Source: Membranipora membranacea
Taxonomy: Eukaryota > Bryozoa > Gymnolaemata > Cheilostomatida > Membraniporidae
DNA: 64,000 nucleotides
Assembly: GCA_914767715.1 (NCBI GenBank)
Contig: OU612065.1
Span: forward strand, 5,642,001-5,706,000
Direction: 5' to 3'
A program made the translations under genes and the position numbers. The notes below the pieces were generated by a model, which saw only the letters and a list, made by a program, of their open reading frames with translations, was not told where the DNA came from and made no database searches. This document shows positions 29,201 through 41,200 of the stretch, piece after piece; the stretch's first letter is position 1, and every line of letters starts with the position of its first letter.

Positions 29201-32200
29201 TTGCTATCTCATGTAATACAATATTTAAACACAAAATTATAGAGCTAATTGATGAAAATTAGTTAATAAGATAATTACAACAGAAAGGAGCTACGGTAGA
29301 TTGAGGCTCTTATAGGTAGGCGTTGGACTGGGTTGGCCAAATACCTTAGCAAACAAACAATGCAGCTTAACCTTTTGTCTGCAAAACACCAGAGACAATG
29401 CTAATTCTGAGCACTTCGGTCACTTAATTCTCCTCAAGAAAACAGCTGGGCTTTCAATTGAAAGAATAGTTTGATCGTCAAAAAACAAACTTTTAGCAAC
29501 ATCTTTTGTCGAAAGAATTCACACTCGTGCCAGAAGTGCCTATGTTTTCATACTTGTGTGCTCTTGGCTATTTTGACTCCTTTCACAGTTTTGTTAATGT
29601 ATAAACTTGAAATGTCTCCAAATTAATTAACCTCCTTAGCCTTTGCTGTTTGTTCAATATCAAAAGCTCTCGAGTTTGATCTCAAAATAAATATTAATTC
29701 GGCAGGAGCTGTTTTTGAGGATGTATTGAGGGGTCCACTATCCCATAGGCTACCTTTCCTCAGTAGTTATATCGCCTTTTCTGTTCATGTATATCTAGTT
29801 CATTGTCAATAAGCTTTATCCTGTGCCGACTTTGTTGAAGAGGACTTAGGTTAGATAATCACTGCATGGTATGACCCGCTCAAGTAGTGGCTTAGCATGG
29901 CCTTATGCACTAGCTGCTACCCACTGATCACGACATTCCTCTCCAGTAATCAAACCGCCCATCGGCAGTAATGTAACTTGATGTTCTTTTCAAGCATGAG
30001 GGTAGCAGCTGTCCAGGATGTATCATGAAGCCTTTAATGTTGGTTTCTGTCTGGTGGGCTGCCAATGGTCTGACCCCAACATTACATGGGCCACTTTGAC
30101 AAAAAAAGACCCAATGATTAGAATATGATGGCGTGTCAGGTTCACTCACAATTAATTTCAAACTAGACCTTGACTGGTACCAGGACAATGGTTGTAAATT
30201 CCCAACCAATTTGCTTCTTTCTAGGATTTGCATGAAAAGCATGTCTCATACATAATGATGTGCGGAATATTATGTTCATTGAGCTTCATAGGGCAACTGA
30301 AATATGCTATAAATTCTGCTTTTTACTGTCGTTGCTATTTAGACGACGGACTTGGCGGCCGTTCAGACATACAGGGTATAATTCTTTTCTAGTTATTGCG
30401 TTAATTTTGTGAACATCGTTATAATTCGTGCTGCTCTATGTTTGACTTTTGCGTTACGTTATTTATTAGTGCTGTTGTATTGTTTCTTTACTTGTGAAGT
30501 TATCAAAACAGCACCAAACTGCTGGCTGATCACCCGTATGGCGCCCTATGTTAGGCGATGATCATGACTAAAGTCAAATCTGCAATAATCAAATAGGACA
30601 TTTTATTAATTTTATGTGATTAGCCGTAGCGTTGTATTAGTTTTGTGATAGTATTATCAATAGTTACCACAATTATTTTACACACATTGTTTGATTTCCA
30701 CCAATGTCTTAGTGATCCTGTTTCGTCTATTGCTATTTAGTTTGGTATTAGTTCTAGTATTAGTTGACTTTTATGTTCTTCAACTTTTTATTAGTCAATG
30801 GAGGACATTGGATTAAGTTGCCATACATTAAGCCGAAAGGTTTGTTATATATTTGCTAAATGGCACAATTATATGTTGTAGACTTCCATATCTGTTGTTG
30901 AGTTCCAGTTGCTTACGATTGCTAATTTGTTTTTTATTCCTTTGCTCATTTCCCAATCAACCAATATCCACCCTTGCATCACCTCAAACACAAGCCATAG
31001 ATGGCTTTGACCAAATTCAACAGGTGTGGTAACAGTACATATACCTATTTTCAATCTCCCACAATGGTGGGTACAGGCCAAGTTAAACACTGCCGCCCAG
31101 TTGAATAATAATGGACTAAAATCACTGTAGGCACATGAAAGTTGCTGCCAGAAGTGATTTGGTTGATGTAATCCTAGCCTGTGTAATCATTGCTCATCAT
31201 GTATAGAATTATGTTTGACAAAGAAGCTATTCAAACTCTGCATACCAGAGTTGTTTAAGCTACTTGTCCTGAATAGAAATGTTATCTCACTCTTGAGCAT
31301 CTTACAGAGAAAACAAAATAACTTTGGGGTGTGAATCACACTTTTATCTATTGCTTCAAATCAAGTCTTCTTTCTGTTCGATCACCAAACCTATAATTTG
31401 ACATATTTGTGAGATTTCAAATCATAAGATAATAGGGTGTTATTTTTTCTGATCTGAGCAATGACCGAACACCAAAATAATATTGTGCTAAATTTCCTCT
31501 GGGATGTTGATCCATGTAGCTTCACTTCACTCCAGTATTGAAACAGTCATCAAAGATCATAGAGTCCTTCTTGATTGACAATGTTTTCAATGGAGTTGTG
31601 TACTCACAAAAAATGGAGCGGACAACCCATTTTATTTGAATATGCACCGTTTCCGCTGCAGTATCTGGTTTTGGAAAAATGTCCGGTTGTGTTGCATGCT
31701 ATTAAGTCAGTATTGTAATACATACTTACTTGCTCACAGAATGTTAAATACTGACAGAATCGTGCGAATATTTAACCATGTTGAAATGATAATAAAACCG
31801 TTCTGTGTCACCATGCTTGTGAATAAGTCAAGGGAGACAACTATTTTTCTTCTTAGTATCCTTGACTTTGTTTAAATGAGCCCTTCTATTTATTTCAGTA
31901 CGGAGATACGCTCCAACATTCACAATCAGACCAGACCCTGTGAACCATGTGATGTCAGGAAAATCGTTGAACTTGACCTGCGTAGCGGTCGGCTCACCCA
32001 TGCCTTATGTTTGGTGGAAGAAACTGGGCGGTGAGCGACTTGGAGATCCAGATAACACACCGATCGGAAGGAATGTGCTAACTCTAACCAACATTCAGGA
32101 ATCAGCAAACTATTCATGTACTGCTGTCAGTGATCTTGGTACCATTGTCCTCTTTACAGAGGTTAAAGTTCAAGGTATGTCATTACATCTCGCATTCACT

Positions 32201-35200
32201 GCCTGTATAACTGCGAATTATCAATCAAATGATGTCATTGTAAACGGCCTAATTTGTATAAAAACTAGATATAATTCCTAGTCACCTCTGAACTGGATAT
32301 TAGTGACCACCCAGATAATTTGCCCATGGAAATTTTTCATTTAATTTGGATTTGTCCTCTCTGCTGAGAGATTTCAAAAGAAGTTACTGCAGCCGCGTTA
32401 AACTTTTTATCAAATGTACAAAAACTGACACATATATTAGAGTTGTGCCTGACATACTAAACAATATGAGAGGAATGTGCATGCTGCCCATTGTAGTGTT
32501 GTAGTAACTTTGCATGATGACCCATGTATCACAGTGATGTGTGAATTGCATGATCAACCACAAACCTGCTTTACTCTAGTCATGTATTTGTACCACCCCT
32601 TTTATTTTTCAATGGCTCTACTCCTTCTAATGCACTTGGCCAATGTTATAACTTTTCACACAGACTACAATGTGACGTTTTAAGTTGCATGTGTTATGTT
32701 GCTATTATTCCTGCTCCTGATCCACAGCCCTCCCAGATGCTCCCCGTGATCTATGGGTCTATCACATCTCATCAAAGTCCGCTAATATCCAGTGGTCCGT
32801 CTCCACTCTTGAGAATCAAGAAGAGCTCAACGTAGATCCCAACTATGTGGTGCAGTTCAGGTCTTCAGGTGAGGAAGAATGGAGTGAGAGAGGAGAGGAT
32901 GAGATAAACAGTGAACTTTCCTTCACTCTCCTTGGCTTACAGCCCTACTCGCTCTATTACGTGCGGGTCATACCTTACATCGAGTATGGCAGAGGAACTC
33001 CCAGTATCGTAAAGATGTTCAGAACTGCTGAAGCTGGTTAGTATAACTGTCTGGTGGATGGGAATCCCCCTACTTGGCCTTGGGTTATCCTCCCTACGCT
33101 GTTTAGACAACCTGATGTGAGTTGGGTATAATATAACTCAGAGTTATGTCCCATAGTTTGAAGAGCACACAACTCCAAAATAAATATTCTATGTCTTTAC
33201 TAATAAGATCTCATCCTATAAATGTCAGCGCAAAGGTGCACAATCCTCCAATGGTTTACAATCACAACAACACAGATCACACACTAGTTGGTGGTAGGAT
33301 TTCACACTGATAATCACTCTAAATAGTTAAGACCTTCTGCATGGTGTGTGGCCGCAAACCCCAATCATTGGAGTTCAAGCAGACAATATTTTGAATGGCC
33401 CCTATGCAGCTTTAAGATAACGCTTTTTCCATAGCGATACCAGTCAGCATGTTTTACTGCTACTAATAGTCTCTCTGGTTAAACTTTGTATCCTGGTTAT
33501 AACTTTTTAGCCAAGGAACGGGAAATAACAGCCAAATAGCGTCACTAACAAATGCCCATAGATTGAGTTGTCCATTGTGCTAAACAAAACATAACCTTGC
33601 ATGGTTTATGATAAAATTCTTGTTATCAGTGTTTGTGTATTTTTTTGAAAGCCTTTGTTCGATCAAACAAAAGCGGTATGATCCACAGCCCATTAACATC
33701 AGAGTTAGCTGCTCTCTAACATAATTATGGGCTGGATTGTGGGAGGAGCTTAGTAGCCAACTTGCATCTACGCTATTACTGCATATTCATCTAATATATA
33801 CATTTTATATTGTACACTAACTCAGTGCAGTAGCTGTGAACTAATGTCAGTCAATTTAGCAGCTAATTATAACACTATAACAATTTCCATCATTGGCATC
33901 CATTGTTGATTTGGAGACACTATTCACAGCAGCAGTGAATTAAGAAGTAGTTGTACTTGCATGGAGGATACTAACAAATATAGAGGATATTAATTCTTAC
34001 TATCATCAGAGGATAGAGAACTTACGAAAAAAAGACATGGGGCGGATAAAGGTGCAACGGCTAATCGTGGTGTTCAATATTTTACTGTCGCTGTCATCGC
34101 CTGTATTGTCTCAATTTACAGCTCCAGAATCAGCGCCATATGAGATCACAGCTAAAGCAATGAACAGGAATAAAGCACTTGTTCAATGGAGGGCACCACT
34201 ACAACCTAACGGAGAAATCGAGGTGAGTTGGGCCGTGTTTTGTATGATTATGTTCCTAGGCCTACCACCTGACAAGAAGAGTGTAATAAGAGATCGTCTT
34301 TAATGAGCTTCACTTCACCCAATTTCTTAACCATGACATCATTTATTTGTCTCACAATTCCCAGATATTCTTTCTTTGTGTCGCGTCTGACCTGCCAATC
34401 TGGTGATGTTCATTTCTAAAGGGGCTACATAATCATCTCAATTGTGTTCCCTCACATCATCGCAACAGGCAACAAAAAACCAACGACTCATCTAAGCACT
34501 TGCACTTGTAGGGTACTTGACCATCAACCACTCAGGATGTGATATCTAAATCTCCTTGCTCACTCATCAATCCCAATCGGGATATTCACGTCTGACATTT
34601 ATCATAGCTTGATGTGTTGCTATTTTCTAGTCTGGTTATGTGAGGGTCTTAATTATCATTATTATCCTACCCCACAGCTATCAGTTACATTTTTAAACTG
34701 GTCAGAGCAGCAACACCGATAATGTCATGTAAACAACTCTAAATACCCGACAGCAGCAGCTGTGTGTGCCCTTTTGAATTTTTGTGAGATGCCGATGTAC
34801 AGTCTCATCATATCAGCAGAGTGAAAGAACTCTATGTCTGAAAAACATCTGTTGGAACTAGAAGATGAATTCTGCCTGTTTTTATTTGTATTCAATAGGG
34901 GCTATCCAATTAATGTTGGTTACATAAACAAATGCCCCTAATGATGTACCTGAATCATAGCTAACAAAGACTGATTATAGTCCAGCCTCAGGTGCCTTGC
35001 GTCATGACCCTACTGTGGCTTTCACATATTTCCTTTACTCAGACCTGAGCATTGAGACTTGGCATACACCGGGCAAAATATTCCTCTCTCTCCCTCTAGT
35101 CAACGTAATGTCTACTCTATCCCTCAATCTCTGAAGAGATGAGTCATAAAAACAGTTTGATTATTTTGATTTAAAAAAAGGTTTAAACATCTAAGTACTA

Positions 35201-38200
35201 TGATATCAAAACAAGACATGCTTGCTGCTCGGCTTTTGAGAGATGTGATTGTGATCTACGCTCTCCCTTGTGTTCAGCTCATACAAAGTACTGGATACAA
35301 ACACCACACTGAATACCAATCAGCAAATTCTGAGATAATGTAACATTGAGTAATAACTGCCCTCTCTTGGGAGTGCTGTTTTCTGTGGATTTCTTTTATC
35401 CTAGCAAAATCATTGATTAAACAATCCAGATGTTTTCCATTTAATCACACCTGTATGAAAATGTATCACTCATTGAAATCCTGTGTGCTTTCAATGGATG
35501 CCATCAAGGTGGATAAAGTTGAGATGTGTTGCAACAAAATTATGGGAATATATGTGCCAGTTCAATACCAAGATTAGATGGTGGTTTTCCGTTGGCCAAA
35601 GGCTACCAACCCTTCAATGAATTCCCCTCTTCATTTAATCCATTAGTGCTACAAATTTCACTTGCCAAATGAAGCCAATGAGCCTCACTTGGAGCAGCAT
35701 GTAGTAAGAGAATTGTTCGACAGATGTATGCTAATCACAAGCACTTGACAGCACTTGACTTTACAATTCCTACTTTTACAGATCATTATAAGTTTTATAG
35801 CTGATGAGGATTGCCCCTGAGGGCTGGTGTAATTCAGCGTACACAATGAGAGCAATCAGGCAATCAAATTGTCAGTTTGAATAGGTTTGAAGTTGCCCAT
35901 GTCCTTCCACCATGAAATGCAGCAGTGCTATCCATCACAGCATGACCATCTATGATAAATACCAAACATATATGACTAATGGGACTCCATGTGTGGTCCG
36001 GTGATGTAAATGCCGAGACTAAATATGGTATTCTCACTAAAGGGGTGCGTGGAAGCTTTATGTGGAGGCTTCATGGGAAAGTTTCACAATATTATGAAAC
36101 CTTGTTTTCCCCAAAGCTGCGAAAAACACACATGAAGCTGTTATAAAAATCATAAGTAGGCTACTGGCACTTACAAAGGAAGCCACGAGAAGCTCTGTGA
36201 AAGCCATTAGAAGGAGCAAACACGGCTTTCACTCCCAATTATACTTGACAATCATCAAATAGACCACTTGAGTCTTGACAAAAAAAGCCTTGAAAAGAGA
36301 ACTATATTAGTAATCTCTGTCCTTTGTTTATACACAGGAAAAGCTGGATTCGTTCTGATGTAAAGATCTAATTAGACTTGTCAGTGCACAGCAAACAAAG
36401 ACATGTTTCATATCGTTGGCACATATCTCTGTGATCTTTTACATATCAAGCTGAGATGTGCTGTCTAACTTCTATGTTGTACAACATGTTCAAATTTTTA
36501 GTGCAGCGTGCTAATAGAAATGTGTCGAACTGAAAATCATTGATACAGTAATAAGATATGCAAATTTGTGGCTGTTCTGAACCTGGTGGCTGACAATTAT
36601 CAAACAGATGTAGAACAACGGCCATGTTTAATATCTTGGCATATGAATGAAGAGTTGTAATTGATGCCATAAGGTTGTGTTTGATTTATGCACAGGTGTA
36701 TCGATTCTTGACATTTGAAATGTTGACTCCAAATACTTCACTGTTTATAATCTACATTTTCAGCTCAATATTTCAAGAATTTTATTGTCCTGAAAACAGT
36801 CTTGCCTAACTAAGATAGATTGCCTGTTTTCAAAATTTTAATAATATTATCGATCACTGTTGTATTGCAAACAATTTCAAATAATCATCCTATATCCAAG
36901 TGTCTAAAATTCAAAGTGTCAATAGAAAATAAGACCTTGCGTTTCTGTAGCCTTTGGTTGCAAGGTATTATTGAGCTGTTCACTGAACTTATCGGCTTAT
37001 AGAACCTTACTGGATCATTGGTCTAGCCTCAGAGGGACTGAATAACGTCCCGTAAATCTCTCACTTCAGCTGTCATAAGTGCTCTGTCTAAGTCAGCCAA
37101 TTCAATCTTCTTCTCTGGCATGAACTTAATTCAATTTTGCAGTCAATTTGATTAAGGCAATGTCATGCCGTTCTGGATTTCCAAATTGCTAACTCGTTTC
37201 ATCAGTTTTCGGGCTGCTAAGCAGCTTGCATCTTGTAGCTCAGGAATATTTCATGATTGCTGGCTGTACTCAGTTATAGAAGTAATGTGCTGTGAAGCTC
37301 ATAGACCAAACAAGACCCCAAGGAAATACTTTTTGTAAATAGTCTCTACTCTGGCCTCGCAAATGCTCCTTTCTCTATCAGTAAAGAAAAACTTTCCTCA
37401 ATAAAAATTCATAATGTTTGTTCAACTTGCTTCAATTTTGCTAATACCTAAGTCATGATTGAGAACGTGTTATAGTAGATATACTGTAGATTAGGTTTGT
37501 CTGGTGCTAAATCAGTAAAATTATTGATTTCTCCTCACTATCTAACGAATACTTCACAGGAAATTCATTATCACTGGATCCGGTCAAACCAAAAGCTATT
37601 CATAAAATTAGTTTATCAAATGATTTCTTATAAACCTGTAAAATAGTCATGGTTTTTTTTTCCTCTTTACCTCCGAACGTGGGAGGATAAACAATATGGG
37701 CTTATTGATATTGACAGTTGCTGTGTCTGTTCTTTGCAGGGTTACGATATATACTACACATTGGCAGAGAATGCGGCTGATCGTGATATTAACGCCTGGA
37801 GTTTGAAGCAATGTGGCGGCAGCGTTAATCTGGTGCTGCTTGATGGTCTGCTTTCTAATGAGAGATATGCAGTGGTGATAAGTGCCAGAAATAGGATCGG
37901 TACAGGACCCAGGTCACAGCCAGTAGAGTTTATCATGGTCGAAGGAGGTAAGGGAGACAACTGTTAATCACTTCTTACTATATATTTGAGCATTATAAAA
38001 AAGCTGATTTACTTTATGCTTCAAACCTTCAACAAATATCCCCTCCCATCCCTATTTGACATGAAAGACAGAGATAGAAAAGTTCATTGTCAGCTCCAGA
38101 CTTTGATGTAGTTTGTCTTGTCCAGTAGCCACTGTACGGACAGGTCACTGAGTCATGTTACACCCATTGATAATTTGGGCTGAAAGCTGTGATTGGTTGC

Positions 38201-41200
38201 TGTGACTGTGAGTTAGCGATAGCTGGCTAGTCAGATAAAGCAACAAACTATACCGTAGCTGCTAGATTGCTTTGTTGTGATAAAAACATATTTACCCGTC
38301 CCAAGTAAATCACTCAAAAAATCAACACCAGGCCTTTCAATTTCAACGTTAGTTCTGTATTGGCTACTGTTACAGCAATGATTGTAGGCCCTAGTTATCA
38401 TTTATCCTAAGTTTGTGTGCTCGAGAGGAGTGCCCTGCGGCGCCTCTCAACACAGATTGTTGTGGACTATTATTTTGAGAACCCACTTTTATTTCCATCC
38501 AGGGCATGGAAAGTTTGATAATAGTAAGTAGTTTTCAGTCAAGGAAATGCTTGCCTCTTGAATTCACAGTTCAGTAAAGAGGTCTATCATCTTCAAAAAG
38601 AATTCAATCTCAACTGCTTTAGTGACCAAATTCTCAATATTGTTTTCTTGTAAATGTACGCATGCTTTCTAATGATGAAGATCATGACCAATATTCTGAT
38701 GCTCGGATGTGATTTTGTATTCAGCTTTATTCAGCTTTGTTCGACATCAGCTGTTTGCTCAGAGCACTCGAAAAACCGAGATGAAAGTGAACATTTAGCT
38801 ATTATTATATGAAAATTACCATTCCCTTGATATTGTGACCTTCCATTAGCCTGGGACGAGCCATCTTTATTGCATCAGTCACTCCTTTGACCCTAACAGA
38901 CAGCCCGCCCCAGGCTAACTTTCCACTCTACCACAAACAGCCAGGAGTGTATTTAATGCCTGCTTAGTGAGGGATAACCGGGCATATTATATCACTGTTT
39001 GAATGCTCTCACACCTTCACCACCAGTATTGTATATTATGCAGCTTTTTAGTATTAGTGGGTGGAGAACTCCACACAAACCTGTACTCATCGCTCTGTAC
39101 ACCATTTTAACAAACAAAATGTTTGCCTAATTATAATATCAATGTGTCTAGGATATAAAACTTAAATATTGTGTAAAAGTTTTCTCTTAGATGTTGCCTT
39201 TTGCAAAGTATGTTGGCTCATCTGTTTTTTCTGACACTATATTACAGTAAATCAAGGTAGGGTTCTATTGTTGTATCATTACGCCCTCTCTGGATAGAAC
39301 ATCATTTCATTTTAGTGCTCATTCTGTGTACGCTATGATGACACATATAGTTATGTTGTACCATCAAAATTTTGTTTATCACCAGCTTTGTGAAGATAAT
39401 CCTAGATTGAAAATGCATGGCTGGAATATTCAAAACCTAACTCGGCAGATCAAATGCAACTCTTCGTTGTGGAGTAGCCTAGAATGATATTTAATTTAAT
39501 TCTATTGATTCCTAACTGCCACTCCTCTACCCCAGATGAATAAGTTGTCTTTTTTGTGAAATTTATTTTTTGATTTATATCATCTTTGCCTTCACATTCT
39601 AATCAATTATTTCTTCTGATATTCAAATTGACAGGAATTACCTAACCTCACAAGGTCGAACTCTTACTGCCATTTTTAAACAAGTTGGACTGCAACAGTT
39701 GATAAGAAAACAAAAACTACTTCAGGAGCCCCAAAGTTCTTTGATAAGGGTTTAACGCTGATTTGTTCTCATCTTCCAGTGCCCCTTGCTCCTGCCAACC
39801 TTCAAGCAATTGCAAAGACTTCGAACTCTATAACATTATCCTGGGAAGAGCCGGATGGTGCAGAAGGCATACTCAGCTACGAGATCTATATCAACAACTC
39901 GAGAACCAGACAGGTACTTGTCCTTTAAGAGTCAGAAACTTTCTAAAGTCAACCAATTCAAACTAAACGCAACAATGCCTCAAGGCTAAAAAAATGTATT
40001 GTGTCGTAAGTGTAGCCGTATTTAGTTACATTCTATGAAAGCGTTTATCAAGTTTAAACAACTTTGTCTAAAAGTTGCTGTGATGTGATCTTTATCTGCA
40101 TCCAGCCGTGTTTGTTTTGTCAACTCAATGTTGTGTCTCCATGTATTGTGCTCTGTGCTGGATGGATGGATACCTTCATCAAAAAACAATCGTCTTTCAA
40201 TTTCGTATTTCAACCTTGCTAGTCACCCTGATTTCATGAAGTAATTACGCACATGATACATTGTACTGTCTGTGTTATGGAGTGATTTGTAAGTGTAGTA
40301 CGGTTTCTGAACATTTTAGCCTGGAGAAGTGGAAGAGGTAATGATCTGAGATAGCGTGAGATTTACCTTAACCAACCCAAGCCAGTTATATGCCCAGTCT
40401 CAGCTTTTTTAAACTTATTTGGCCCTTGCGCTGCTAAAAGGTCATAGCAACTTTCAGTAGGTTTACACCGAATGGCAGTTGAGATATCAAACGATGGGAT
40501 GAATACAAATCCCCACAGCCTGTTGCATGTTTTAGCCATAGTTTGAGCCATATGTCGAGGAAAAAACCTCAAATTCGTGTTGAATGAATTAATTTTCCTG
40601 AACCCCAGTGAAAATAATGTGTTCTTATTAACAAATGAATACATGTTACAATTTATTCTAAAGTGATCGGATTTGCGATTTTGATTGACCCGACCACATG
40701 CCATTTTTGTACTAACCCTGAGCTATACTATACTAGATTAGCGAAGTTGAATGGATAATTAACTGCCATGTCTTCTATGTAGGCTACAAGTACGTCTCGT
40801 CACGTCACTATTCTGTTGAATGCTTGCTTGTATAGGGGGGACAAGTCTTTATTTTGTAGTCAGCATCTGGTCATTTTCAGGCCTGTCTCATCTAGTCCTG
40901 CCTTTCTATCTGTCCCTTGAGAAAGCATGTGTGTTCTAACATTAACAGTTTTACGCTGATTGGACTAACCGAAATCTAATCTTTGCAGCAAACGGTGAGA
41001 AATGTGATGCCTCCGAGAGAAACATTTGTACTGGAGGATTTGTATCCTAACACTATATATAATATCAGAATCACAGCTAGGTCTATACAAGGAGAAGGTC
41101 CTCACACTAACACTATACAAGTCAAAACTAACGAATCAGGTAAGAGTTGTAACTATGTTATTAACTGCGAGATTTCAGTATCTACCGCGGCGCTGACCTT

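Larger units (their letters stand above)
22785..32174 (+). other. LAR ectodomain part 1: linker exon and Ig1-Ig3
   Basis: Exon 2 (57 nt) is a linker. Ig1 (exons 3-4) has the Cys pair in TLFCQASG and [10 protein letters not shown]. The basic loop that binds heparan sulfate in vertebrates reads [12 protein letters not shown] here, with arginines replacing several lysines. Ig2 (exons 5-6) has MRLKCSIVG and GSYECMGRN. Ig3 is a single exon with [17 protein letters not shown] and [12 protein letters not shown], the most conserved stretch in the ectodomain. Confidence 0.93.

Noticed and set aside
33101-33110. 10-nt segment with strong acceptor and GTGAGT donor in the Fn1-Fn2 intron
   Set aside because: Length 10 shifts the frame, so it would truncate the protein; possibly a poison exon but unsupported.
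36340-36361. 22-nt segment with acceptor and donor inside the Fn2 intron
   Set aside because: Not a multiple of three and contains a stop in frame.
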